Assembly: GCA_951213105.1 (NCBI GenBank)
Contig: OX578146.1
Coordinates: 49,879,275-49,943,274, forward strand
Direction: 5' to 3'
DNA length: 64,000 nucleotides
DNA from: Amaurobius ferox
Lineage: Eukaryota; Arthropoda; Arachnida; Araneae; Amaurobiidae
Shown: positions 47,059-58,312 of the stretch, piece by piece
Layout: each line of letters begins with the position of its first letter
How positions within the stretch are numbered: the first letter of the stretch is position 1
The notes under the pieces: model-generated
What the model was told of the DNA's origin: nothing
Seen by the model: the letters and a program-made list of their open reading frames with translations, nothing else
Database searches by the model: none
Translations under genes and position numbers: made by a program

Positions 47059-47543
47059 ACACGGACGGAGAGACGGTTACCTTACACCTTTCTGGTAGGT
47101 CGGACGGTCTGGGTCTCAACAACAACAACAACACGAACGGAGAGGCCAATGGCCCTACCGTGCTGATAACACCGGTTCTCGTTAGATCACCGAAGTCAAG
47201 CAGCAACGGGCGCAGTTAGTACTTGAGTGGGTGACCACCTGGGAACACCGCGTGCTATTGGCACATTTCGGGCGCGGTAGCCCGGTGGTTTGAGAGCTGG
47301 ATTTACACGCTGCCACAACTGCCGCCGTGTTCATGCGGAGTACGATCACGTTAAACATGTGGGTCCGTAAGTCCTTCCGAGAGGTTGGTGGTAGGTGAAG
47401 GAGGTTACGGTCCCTGTGGATGCCTCCTCCACTGGGTTCCGGTCTAAATTGGGTGGTACTTCCCGGCCGTCCAAACAGTTACCTTACACCTTTCTGATAG
47501 GTCGGACGGTCTGGGTCTCAACAACAACAACACGGACGGAGAG
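47059..47543 (+). mobile_element. Tail-only SINE plus full-length 5S-derived SINE, triple target repeat
   Basis: The 14-mer acacggacggagag is at 47059-47072, 47131-47144 (acacgaacggagag) and 47530-47543. The first insert (47073-47130, 58 bp) is a SINE 3' end with a CAACAACAACAAC tail. The second (47145-47529, 385 bp) is complete: 5S head, tRNA A-box-like gcggtagcccggtggtttg, body, ttaccttacacctttctgat, ggtcggacggtctgggtctc and (AAC)n tail. The order short then full, in element orientation, is the same as at 9.2-9.6 kb. Confidence 0.92.
47145..47262 (+). pseudogene. 5S rRNA-derived SINE head
   Basis: Reads gccaatggccctaccgtgct, ataacaccggttctcgttag, atcaccgaagtcaagcagca, acgggcgcagttagtacttg, agtgggtgaccacctgggaa and caccgcgtgctattggc. 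Full 5S length (118 nt). The internal promoter elements (gaagtcaagcagc and gtgggtgacc) are kept. Several stem positions are changed, and no T-run terminator follows, so it is not a functional 5S gene. Confidence 0.92.
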
Positions 47544-47567
47544 AAGATCTTATATATATATATGGAC

Positions 47568-48129
47568 ATGGACAAATTAGATCCATGAAGATGATGTTAA
47601 CAAATTTGTTTAACAAATATTGCATGGAAAGTGAATATATTTCAAGACTTTTAATATTTCTTTTTAATTTTGTGTAATAATTTTGATAAAAGTATTAAGA
47701 AAACGCGCAATATTTTGAGAACGATTTATGCTAGCCATCTGAAGTGTCTGTCATTCGTTTACTAATAAAATAATTGCATAAGAAATGATAATTTACGTAT
47801 CATTAACAAGATTCTGATGTTTTAATGATTTTTTTTAAAGTTATTCGAAATTTTGATATTTCTCTGAACATTCGATTGCGTATAAAATCAATAGGCTTCT
47901 AGTACTTAACAATTATAATATTTATGCCAAATTTTGCTTAAAACGCTCCATTTGTTCGCGAGATGACGCTTCTACACACACACAAACACACACACATCAC
48001 CTCAAGAACGTTCGATACAAGTTCAGGGATGCTTGAAATGTGCTCTTCCTTTGAAAACTCAAATTAGAATTTTCGAGCCCGTCACAATACTTTCCTTATA
48101 CATTATACTTTGTATAGAGGGGGAAAGTA
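47568..48129 (+). mobile_element. Diverged RepC, 5' truncated
   Basis: Joins RepC internal text at acaaattagatccatgaaga, then tgagaacgatttatgctagc, cattcgattgcgtataaaat, a cacacacaaacacac tract at 47975, gaaaactcaaattagaattt, and an altered hairpin cctatacat..agggggaaagta. Older than the other RepC copies. Confidence 0.7.
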
Positions 48130-48563
48130 ATTTAATTTCTGATTCACGTAGAAAAATTTCTTGTCAAAAATGTGAAAAACCCTATAATTTAGTGATTCTC
48201 CGAATCAAATTTGCTATTAACTTGAAATTACTTTTCAGAGTCCTCAGACCATAAACACAATGTTTAAGGAAAGAAAACAATTCAGACCGATAGAAAAAAT
48301 AAAATCCCATTATGAAGAGAAATGAGGAATCTCTGCTCCTCCAAAAATAATTGCCACAGCTTAGACACATCTACACGGGATTATACCGCAATTAAATGGT
48401 AGAATTGCTCACGCATTCAATTTCAGTTCCATTCGCAATAAAATATCATCTGACGAAGGTAAATATATTGAGATAGACTTATATTGGTATACAATTAGCT
48501 GAACATGCTCGGGACGTTAAAAATGGTAAACAATCTATGGTTCTTGCCCAACTTGTGGTTAAA
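48130..48563. other. Unclassified sequence
   Basis: Short frames only; nothing recognised. Confidence 0.35.
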
Positions 48564-49522
48564 TACCGGGTGGTCAGAATTAAAACACCCCTACTCTGAG
48601 CTCTCTATACATCGAACTACTCAGTGTAAAGGCTCCAAAATTGTTGAACATTCTATTCAAGACATGGGGAAAGGGATTACTCGAAAAAAAATTAGTTCCA
48701 GAAACACCGATAGGTGGCGCTGTGTAACAGAAAATATGCTGAAAAGACACAAAATACACATTTGTAACACATTTTATTCGAACGTACCAAACATTCATAT
48801 CACAAGGACCTTATCGATGCAGGGAATGCTGCGTATAACGTTATCCATTGATTGTTCAGCAATAGCGGTGGCAACATCGTCAACGACATCTGAACGAGTC
48901 GATTTGCGTCCTCGACCCGGCTGAACTCCAAGATGTCCAGTTTTCTCGAATCGAGCGATCATTCTCCTGAGAGCTTGTGGAAGTAATGGTCATTTTCGCA
49001 AATTCTTAAGTCGATGAAACTCTCGAAGTGCAGCTGCAGCATGTCCTTTGTTTTCATAAAACAGCTTCACAAGCAAAGCGCGTTCTGGCAGTGTGACAGC
49101 CATCGCTGATAAGAATGAAAATTTCCCAGTTTTATCCCCTTTTATGCCCAGAACATAGTAGCTGCAAACCAAGAGATTATGCAAATTTTTGTGCTTACAG
49201 TGAGAAATTGCAGTTACAATGACAGTTTAAGTTTCTTCACTTTTTTATCTTTTTTTTTTCATATCAGCAAAAGAAATTAAAAAGGAAAAATTCCATATCG
49301 CATGTGTTTTTTTTTTTTTTTTTGTGATTATTTTGTGTCTTTTCAGCATATTTTCTGTTGTACAGAGCCACCTATCGGTGTTTCTGGAACTAATTTTTTT
49401 TTCGCGTAATCCCTTTCCCCATGTCTTGAATAGTAGGTTCAACAATTTTGGAGCCTTTACACTGAGTAATTCGATGTATAGAGAACTCAGAGTAGGGGTG
49501 TTTTAATTCTGACCACCCGGTA
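48564..49522. mobile_element. Mariner-like element with 190-bp inverted repeats (955 bp)
   Basis: The left end, ccgggtggtcagaattaaaa, begins at 48566, and its inverse, ttttaattctgaccacccgg, ends at 49520. TA lies outside each end (48564-48565 and 49521-49522). The inverted arms extend about 190 bp (48566-48757 and 49331-49520) with good similarity, including ccacctatcggtgtttctgg. The interior holds only the N-terminal part of a DUF4817-type transposase on the minus strand. It is an internally deleted, non-autonomous copy that needs a transposase from elsewhere. Confidence 0.92.
48795..49103 (-). pseudogene. N-terminal fragment of a DUF4817-type transposase
   Basis: From the ATG at 49103 the minus strand reads MAVTLPERALLVKLFYENK, then AAAALREFHRLKNLRK, a stop, then PLLPQALRRMIARFEKTGH and LGVQPGRGRKSTRSDVVDD. 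The DUF4817 helix-turn-helix domain is found at the start of mariner-related transposases common in arthropods. The stop is TGA where the family has GGA (Gly), a single base change. The frame ends at 48795, far short of the catalytic domain. Confidence 0.88.
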
Positions 49523-51165
49523 TAATTTTTAGCCCCTTTTCGGAAAATATTTTCTTTTAATTAATTGTAATAACCCCCGTTCAATTTTAATGTATGAATC
49601 CATGTTTATTTATTTATACCGTGCTTCTATTTGTAATTTTAATCCTGTGCATGTTTTAAGTTTTGCCTGGCGATTCGTTCTCGATTTCATGCGCATCAAG
49701 CCTTTACAATGCTACCTCTGATTTCAAAATTAATTGCTTAATACATGCCGTACTTGATATAGAACTTGACAATTTGTCCTTTTAATTTTGCATTATAATA
49801 GCCTTCAATTTAAATTTCTTGTTCATGCTTTTATGTTGATGCATTATCATGTTTGTTGTAACGATTTGTAATATGCAAATTTTGCCTATCAGTGTGGATA
49901 TTATTTATGTTTTTTGGTACGATTTTCATATAATGCCGCTGGGAAGGGTATATTAATGTCCGAAAGCGCTCTGATTTTTAATCTATGTGTATGTTTATAA
50001 GATGTTTATTAAATGACTTTTAAAATCTAAAAATTTCGTCTTTATTTAAATCAATTTCGAGATATGTCTCTCTTAGAAAATATGACGTCACTGAAGGTTC
50101 GGCACCCGTCAGAGCAAAAATATGTCTGCATCTTCCTTCGCTTATTTACACAGAAAGTGTTTTATATGTTTATTTCGAATAATATATAATTAAAAAAAGG
50201 TTACTTGGACATAAATTATTTGGATAGACACTGTCTTCCTTGTCTTCCTTCGCCATTGTATGTGATATTAAATTAAATAAGTTGCGAATGAAATTTTTCA
50301 GGATACGTTATAGGACTAAAGAAATTAACTAAGAAACCCCAGGGAAAGTTGTTACACCAAGGCCTACATTGTTTGTGCGAATATAGATAGCCTTTTTCAA
50401 TTATCTCAGCCATTCACGCCTCTGTTTCATCTAATTACAAGGTTTGTCTTTGATATGCCCCCTTTCCAGAGGGACATGCAATCCACATAATGACTTGTTG
50501 CAGGAAACCGTCTCTCAAAACACATTCTTCTGATACAAACCAACGATTCCCCTCACTTTTTAGAAAAGGGGGGGCTTTTTATTGTTCTTTTATTCTTTGA
50601 CCTCATCAAAGACCGGGAGGGAAGCCACGACAATGAAAATTACGTATCATGAAATTACTCACCGTAACCGCCATTTTTTGATTGATACACCTCCTACCCC
50701 TGGGGATTTTATTTTTTTATAAACTTTTGTCCATCCATTCGTATAAAAAAACCCTAAAAAGTTAATGACAGGAAGGGGGCCCCTCGTGGACACGGACGGA
50801 AATCACAAAAAATAAAATGGGGACCCCCAGGTTTTAGGAAGATTGACAACAAATTTGTATTCTAGTCAGCATTGTTTAATGTTTTTCCTGGGATTTTATT
50901 TGCTTTTTACGATCAGGGTCTGTTATGGAACGGCACCCATGGCGGGCGGGCGAGTTCATTGTCCTCGAAGTCGCTGGTGGCTGCACGCAAAGTTTAGATG
51001 CATTTATCACTGATAAAGATCAAACCCCAAAGTGTGATAAGAAATTATATTGTTGGAAATAGGAAATGTTACAGCGTTAGAGGTGACAGGAAGATTGATT
51101 TTTCTCTATATATATTTTTTCTTTTCCTTTAATGTTGGGCGTGAAAGTTCCGTAAACAGTGACTT
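49523..51165. other. Longest stretch without recognised repeats
   Basis: About 1.6 kb lacking RepA-D, SINE or transposon matches. It contains homopurine/pyrimidine patches such as aaaaggggggggctttt (near 50570), cctacccctggggatttt (50693) and gaagggggcccctcgtgg (50772), and a GC-richer segment near 50925-51000. No frame is convincing. This is the best candidate in the window for ordinary unique host DNA. Confidence 0.4.
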
Positions 51166-51900
51166 TTATATTGTTGTCAAACAAACTAAGTCCAGAATGT
51201 CGTCGTCAGTATGAAATATATTTGAAATATTATATTGTTGTCAAACAAACTAAGTCCAGCATGTCGTTGTCAGTATAAAAGATATTTGAAATATTATATT
51301 GTTGTCAAACAAACTAAGTCCAGGATGTCGTCGTCAGTATGAAATAATATATTTGGAATATTATATTGTTGTTATTGTTGTCAAACAAACTAAATCCAGC
51401 ATATCGTCGTCAGTGTGAAATATAATTGAAACATTATATTGTTGTCAAACAAACTAAATCCAGCATATCGTCGTCAGCATGAAAGATATTTGAAATATTA
51501 TATTTTTGTCAAACAAACTAAGTCCAGGATGTCGTCGTCAGTATGAAATAATATATTTGAAATATTATATTGTTGTTATTGTTGTCAAACAAACTAAATC
51601 CAGCATATTGTCGTCAGTATGAAATATATTTGAAATATTATATTGTTGTCAAACAAACGAAGTCCAGGAAGTCGTCGTCAGTATGAAATACATTTGAAAT
51701 ATTATATTGTTATCAAACAAACTAAATCCAGCATATCGTTGTCAGTATGAAATATATTTGAAACATTATATATTGTTGTCAAACAAACTAAATCCAGCAT
51801 ATCGTCGTCAGTATGAAATATATTTGAAACATTATATTGTTGTCAAACAAACTACATCCAGCATGTCGTCGTCAGTATGAAAGATATTTGAAATAATTTA
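51166..51900. repeat. 64-bp satellite, about 11 units
   Basis: The block attgttgtcaaacaaactaa recurs about every 63-77 bases (near 51171, 51235, 51298, 51375, 51440, 51505, 51580, 51645, 51710, 51776 and 51839). It is followed by gtccagcatgtcgtcgtcag and tatgaaatatatttgaaat. Two units have a 12-base insertion (duplicated ttgttattg), and these are separated by three units, which suggests a higher-order duplication. Confidence 0.92.
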
Positions 51901-52007
51901 AGCGCACAACACGATACATTTTTATGCTCCTCTAAAAATTTAATATAAGATGAAAATCAGATAGATGGCTGCGTTCAAATCTAACGCGCAAGAAAAAAAA
52001 TATGATG

Positions 52008-53060
52008 TGGACCTCACATGACTACTCCTACATAATACAATTATTTTACTTCTTTCATGACGAAATAATGAGGTACAACATCCACAGAGTCGGAGAGCCA
52101 TCAACAATTTTACCAACCCATCGATGATTATTATGATGATTGGTTTTACCAACCATCGATGATTGATTTTACCAACCCATCGAGTACAAAAGGTTTGAGC
52201 ATTGCATGTGGTAAAATTTCGCGGTGTCAACCTTAGAGGAGTAATCTAAGTTCTTTGGTGATACTAGCTCTTTGATGTCAACGGAGATACATGAGTCTGG
52301 CAGTCCCCTCAGGTGGCCTTCGCTATTGGATAATACTATATACTTCTAATATTGGATGATACTATGGATTTCATAATAAGTTAATACATTTTTTATGCAT
52401 TTATTTTAATAGACTTGTTCGAAATACGTGCAATATATCGAGAACGGTTCATGTTAGCGTCTCAAATTGTACGTCATTCGTTTTAAAATGAAGCATTATG
52501 CATGAAATCATTTATTTAACAGTATAACCTGCTTTTCTTCAAAAATTCATTCAAAAGTCGTGCAATAACTCGAGAATGATTCATGCTAGTGTTCTCGAAA
52601 TAATAGATTCTAAATTTATATAATTCGTTTTTTAATGAAAAATTACGAACGGAATGACTGTTTATTTATTAATATTGAAATACTGAATTTTTTATGATTT
52701 TTTCAAAAATTCACTCAGAAATTTGGGAGGGGGAGGGGAAGGCCCGAACAGTCGATTGCATTTAAAATCAATAAGGTTCTAGAATTCCCTGGTTGTAATA
52801 ATCGTACCAAATTATTTTTGAAACGCTTAATTCGTTCATGAAGAAGACTCATAGATGACGATTCACGGGCACACATACTAACATAACACACACACATACA
52901 CACACACACATACACATACACATACATACCACAAATATACATACACACACATAGACATCACATCCAAAACGTCCGATTCAAGTTCAGAGATGCTTAAAAC
53001 GTGTTCTTTTGTCGAAAACTCGAATTCGAATTTTCAACCCGTCACAATACTGTCCCTAAA
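52008..53060 (+). mobile_element. Diverged RepC with inserted sequence
   Basis: Begins atgatgtggacctcacatga and ctactcctacataatacaat, a decayed RepC 5' end. About 52080-52380 is foreign (three copies of a ttttaccaacccatcgatga motif near 52108, 52144 and 52171). RepC text resumes near 52430 with tatcgagaacggttcatgtt and runs to gtcgaaaactcgaattcgaa, tttcaacccgtcacaatact. The 3' hairpin is lost. Simple repeat is (CACATA)n at 52865-52950. Confidence 0.65.
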
Positions 53061-54628
53061 AAAAGTGTATAGACAATTGCATAGGCACTTATGCAATTGT
53101 GGTACATTCGTGCAACGGGAATGATACGTTCTAAATAAAAACGAAAATTTTACATTAATCGGAGCCATTGAGGCTAAAATGATCAAAACAAGATAAAGGA
53201 ATGGAGAGATATAATCAGAATAATGGCAATTTTCATCTTATTCTAAAGTTTTGTAGAACAAACACACTTAAAATATTTAAATAATATTGAATTCCAAATA
53301 TTGAAACTCTATCTTTAAAATCTACAAAAATAAAAATATCACAAATTTTTATCTCACTATATGTAGGAAAATAAATCCACAGCTATTATTGGACATACAA
53401 AGAGGAAACAGCAAGCGTTGTTCGCTCTTACGTCCGCCATACCATTTTTCCGCGGTAATTTTAAAAAGATTGTATAAAAAATCCAATTATTTATTTAAAA
53501 AAAATTTACTACAACCTGACATTCCCCCTACATTTAGCTTTCGTTTTAAAAAAGCGAAGATTTCAGCTTACTAATTAACTGGGGAGATGTAGTTTTTTAA
53601 TGTGCCGATACCAGATGGGAAAATTACGACATAAAATGTCGTATTTTGCCCACTTTTAAAAAATCTGTGTAAAAACTATTTTTGAATTCTATTTTAATTT
53701 TTTTACTGCAGCATGCCAATTTCCACACATTTAGCTTTTTAATAAATTCTGCGAATTTTCCAACGTTTCAGTCACATGCTTAGATAGTCAGCGTACTTCT
53801 AAAACAAACCGCCAAGTTTTAGGCCAAGAGTTCCCCCCCCCCCCTAAATCGTTCGAAATAAATATATGTACGATTTAACAGCTCGCTTTGTTTTTTATGG
53901 CAACATTCGTAGACTGTGCCGTTCTGAGTATATAGACTATGTTGCTTATTTCGAAATAGTTTTACATGTTGTCATCCAGAAAAGCCCCAAATGTCAGTAA
54001 ACAATTCAACAATTAAAACATTGCACTCTGGATCTCCATTATTTCCCTGCGAAAGAAGTAAAGTAATTGCATTGTGTATGGAAGGTCATGTGCTGTCCAC
54101 ATCAGATGGCACGTGATCTATGAAGTGAATGATCTGATGTTCTGAAAACAAACATCTGCATTTGCTTACTATCTTCGTGAAAAGTTGCATATGCATGCAA
54201 GATAGAATCTTATCGGACAAAATGTTTGAGATTTTTGGGTGAAGAAGCCGTTTTTAAAGCAAATTCATCAAAACATTGATCCGAGAACGTGATTTTGAGA
54301 TAAGAAGCCAGATGATAGAGTTCTGCTGATGTAGCAGAGTTTCTATGCACTTTTTACGTCCATTTCAGATTGTAGCCGAAAATTCAGAAATATTTTGATA
54401 GCAAAATATTTGGATTATTTCTAAACTCGACTTTTACATACATCCCTATTCCAAAGTATTTAGTTCAACTTGTATCACAATTAATATCACAATTAAAAAT
54501 ATATATATATATATATATCTTTCTATTTCGTACCTAGGTAATTTTTTTTTCATTTTTTTCGTAAAATATGTTTAACATTTTTTTTTTCAAGTTAACAACA
54601 GATTGATGACCCCCGATGAATTGGATGC
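53061..54628. other. Unclassified AT-rich sequence
   Basis: Holds a C10 run near 53830, a minus-strand RepC/RepB 5' end scrap at 54080-54107 (ggtcatgtgctgtccacatcaga) and an (AT)n tract at 54499-54518. No gene. Confidence 0.45.
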
Positions 54629-54690
54629 ATTTGCCTTATATGTTGTTGAGACCCAGACCGTCCGACCTACCAGAAAGGTATTTGCCTTAT
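54629..54690 (-). mobile_element. Smallest tail-only SINE copy (40 bp)
   Basis: The insert at 54640-54679 reads gttgttgagacccagaccgt, ccgacctaccagaaaggt on the plus strand. The 11-mer atttgccttat flanks it at 54629-54639 and 54680-54690. It is a complete retroposition signature around only 40 bases of SINE 3' end. Confidence 0.88.
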
Positions 54691-55172
54691 GTGTGTCAAT
54701 GTAAACTATTCTGATACCAATTACTAAGCATAGCGTAGTTCAAATATTCAATTTCTCCTATAAAATATGCACTACCATTATTAAATTATCATTGCTTTCT
54801 ATATGAAACAATGCTACAAAAATCATAAAATTCTAATCATTCGAGTTCTAATCACAAGAATGACTAAAACTTCTATTTAGTTCTAGTTTTTCACACAATG
54901 TATATCTACACATAATAACTAACAATTGTAAATAATAAAGTCTAATTTTTAATTTACAACATTTGTTTGACGTGAATTCTGAACTTCTATAAGCACTCAT
55001 GAATACAGAGGTTGAATCACATGACACTTTTCTCTACCAAATTATTGTTAAGAATCCATTCAACAATTTAATTTCAAATCTTGTCTTCCTTCAACAAAAG
55101 ATAAAATTATTTACTTCCCATTTCGCAAATAGGTATTCCTAAGGGCTCAGAATTGTAGCCCAGAATAAAAAA
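54691..55172. other. Unclassified AT-rich sequence
   Basis: Nothing recognised. Confidence 0.4.
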
Positions 55173-55937
55173 TCTGATGTGGGCAGCACATGACTTTCCC
55201 TGCAGACTTATATACACATTCTCTTATTTTAATTAAATTTAATTCACTATTAATTCAATTTTCGTTCTCATTTGGTAACTGGACTCATTTTCAAAGGTGG
55301 CGTAGAGAAAATATATATATATATATATATCTCGAGGACGGCTAGTCCTAGTGTAATGGGGTTGGACTTATTCTTTTTTTCATTAAAAATTACGTATAAA
55401 ACAAGCATTTAATGGATATATTTCAGCATACGTAGTTTTGTATTTTAGATTTTGTCGATTTTTGCGGGCCATTTTGCAAAAAAGGCAGGTTATTTTTTCC
55501 GAATCATACCAAAATCTAATCAGCATCAAGATGACCCACAAGCGACTTATCTACCAAATTTTGTGAAATTCGGTCCATTAGATTTTGAACTAGAGTGGAT
55601 ACAAGCTTTTGTGGGCCATTTCACAAAAAAAGGCGGATTCTTTTATCCCGAATCATACCCAAAACTAATCAGCACCAGATTCGCCCACAAGTGACTTACC
55701 TACCAAATTTTATAAAATTCGGTCAATTACTTTTTTATTTAGAGTGGATACAATATCTGCACAGACAGACAGACACACAGACAGGAACACAGACACACAC
55801 ACAGACGTCACGCTAAAAATAGTTTTTTCGTATTCTGGAGGTCTCGAAACGTGTAGATCCGTCGAAAAGACGAGTTGTGATTTTCGGCATGATTCCAATA
55901 CTTTCCCTATACATTACCATGTATTGCAGGGAAAGTA
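55173..55937 (+). mobile_element. RepB copy, first of a pair
   Basis: Starts tctgatgtgggcagcacatg. In place of the usual aaaactaaaatatctcgaga it has an (AT)n tract at 55310-55330 before ctcgaggacgg. Two internal units and a CAGA/CACA tract (55763-55803). Ends tattgcagggaaagta, followed by aaaa and the next copy. Confidence 0.88.
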
Positions 55938-55941
55938 AAAA

Positions 55942-56728
55942 TCTGATATGACTTTCCCTGCAGAATCAAATTCATATTTTCTTTATTTCTTTAATAATTC
56001 ATTAGATTGAGTTTAATTGAACCAAATAACACTAAATTTGCATTTTTAATTCAATTTTTGTTTTTATTTGGTAATTGGACATTTTTCCGAAATCGGCCTA
56101 ATAAAAATGCAAGAAATCTCAAATATCTTGAGAACGGTTAGTCTTAAAGTGTAATGGAGTGTGTTATATTATTTTCCTCTTCAAAAATTGCGTATAAAAC
56201 AAGAATTTAATTGATACATTTGAGCATACACTTCTTAGTCTTTTTTTTTAGATTTTGGCGGGCTATTTCGTAAAAAAAGGCAGGCTGTTCTTTTCTGAAT
56301 CGTACCAAATTCTAATCAGCACCAGAGTATCCAACAAGTAACGTATCTACCAAATTTTGTGAAATTTGGTCAATTTGTATTTCAGGTAGAGTGAATACAT
56401 GAGATTTTTGCGGGCCATTTCGCAAAAAAAGGCGGGTTTTTTTTCCCGAATTGTACCAAAAACTAATCAGCACCAGGGCCACACCCGAGGGTCTTACCTA
56501 CCGAATTTTATGAAATTCGGTCTATTAGTTTTTGAGTTAGAGTGGATACATACATTACACAGACACAGAGACAGACAGACAGACACACACACAGACGTCA
56601 CGCTAAAAATAGTTTTTTTCGTATTCTAGAGGTCTCGAAACGTGTAGATCCGTCGAAAACTCGAGTTGCGATTTTCGACATGATTCCAATACTTTCCCTA
56701 TACATTACCATGTATTGCAAGGAAAGTA
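55942..56728 (+). mobile_element. RepB copy, second of the pair, with 5' deletion
   Basis: Starts tctgatatgactttccctgc, so the hairpin ggcagcacat near the 5' end has been cut out by a clean 11-base deletion. Otherwise normal, with end accatgtattgcaaggaaag. Slightly different internal text links it to the older array members 1 and 2. Confidence 0.85.
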
Positions 56729-56973
56729 AAATTACTGTTGGTCAAACAAAAGAGTCGAAATGAGCTATATATGAATGAAAATAAAAAACAATTAATGCAT
56801 ATTAGTATTTCAGTAGATTTGCTGAAAAGTCTTGAACTGACAAAATAAAACTTGGGTCTGGTTTCGAGCTCAGTAGGGACGGACTGAAACCCGCACATAC
56901 TCGAAAATCTTCGCTTGCTTTTAGATAGTTCTAAATGAAATAAGGGTCAGTTCGCCAGCTTCACGACTGTTGT
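56729..56973. other. Unclassified spacer between RepB copies
   Basis: About 245 bp with no recognised content. Confidence 0.35.
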
Positions 56974-57748
56974 TACTTTCCCTGCAATACATGGTAATGT
57001 ATAGGGAAAGTATTGGAATCATGCCGAAAATCGCAACTCGAGTATTCGACGGATCTGCACGTTTCGAGACCTCTAGAATATGAAAAAACCATTTTTAGCG
57101 TGACGTCTGTGTGTGTGTCTGTCTGTCTGTGTGTCTGTCTGTCTGTGTGTCTGCCTGTCTGTGCAGATTTTGTATCCACTCTAACTAAAAAACTAATGGA
57201 CCGAATTTCACTAAATTTTGTAAGTCACTTGTGGGCGGGGCTGGTGCTGATTAGTTTTGGGTACGATTCGGAATAAAAGAACCCGCCTTTTTTTGCGAAA
57301 TGGCCCGCAAAAGCTTGTATCCACTCTAGCTGAAAAACTAATGGACCGAATTTCACAAAATTCGGTAGATGAGTCACGTATAGGTCACCCTGGTGCTGAT
57401 TAGATTTTGGAACGATTCAGAAAAAAATAACCTGCCTTTTTTTTGCAGAATGGCCCGCAAAAATTGTCAAAATCTAAACTAAAAAGCTACGTATGCTCAA
57501 ATATATCCATTAAATGCATGTTTAATGCGTAATTTTTAACGAAGAAAAGAATAAAACCAACCCCATTACACTAGGACCAGCCGTTCTCGAGATATTTTAG
57601 TTTTTCGTACTTTCCCTACACCACCTTTGAAAATAAGCCCGATTACCGAATGAGAACGAAAATTGAATAAAAGTGAAATAAATTTAATTAAAATAAAGAG
57701 AACGTTAATATAAGTTTGCAGGGAAAGTCATGTGCTGCCCACATCAGA
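56974..57748 (-). mobile_element. RepB copy, inverted
   Basis: Plus-strand text starts tactttccctgcaatacatg and ends tgctgcccacatcaga. CAGA-type tract in reverse (TGTCTG) at 57106-57165. Two internal units. Very similar to the copy at 40474-41276. Confidence 0.92.
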
Positions 57749-58312
57749 TTTTTGTTTTCGGTCGCAGTCCATAAATGTTATTCAGGTCAAAGTATCGAAA
57801 CTGGTTGGAAATTCTGCTTGCCGCACTGCAAATATCATTTCAAAATTGATATAAATAAGGACAGGTAAGAATCTGTAAAGAGAGGAGTGACACTAGCAAT
57901 ACTCCTTTAGGACCTTAAGAGTGTAAAATATCCTTATTCTATTATGTTCTTATACGCTTACTTCTGGACAGTGTGCCAACAATGGCTACGGACTCTGGCT
58001 TTTGGAGCCAAGGTTAATGTATGCTCTCACACTGACCGCTGCTTCAGTGTGCCCTTTACAATTGCACATTGTTATTTTCAAACTGAACCGAAGCGTGCGA
58101 TCAGATTGATTGTCCCAGAGGCGTCGCTTGAATGTGCTTGATTTTATTTACCTTGCTTACTTTTCTCAATTAGATACATTTCAAGGTAAAATCTCCCCCG
58201 TTTTCATCTTCGGTGTTTCTTCATTGATAGAATTGCTATTTGTCATTATTTCATTTTTTTATTACATTTATATACTACTCCTTATGCGTCTCACTCTTGA
58301 TTGTTACTTTAT
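57749..58312. other. Unclassified sequence
   Basis: Short frames (57944-58346) are unrecognised and overlap each other. No repeat named. Confidence 0.35.

Noticed and set aside
48505..48924. 139-codon plus-strand ORF as a gene
   Set aside because: It starts outside the mariner-like element, runs through its inverted arm and is antisense to the real transposase fragment.
49324..49506. 60-codon ORF in the right arm as a separate gene
   Set aside because: It lies wholly within the inverted repeat arm and has a mirrored counterpart in the other arm.
52715..52948. Minus-strand Tyr/Val/Cys-rich ORF
   Set aside because: Translation of the (CACATA)n tract in a diverged RepC copy.
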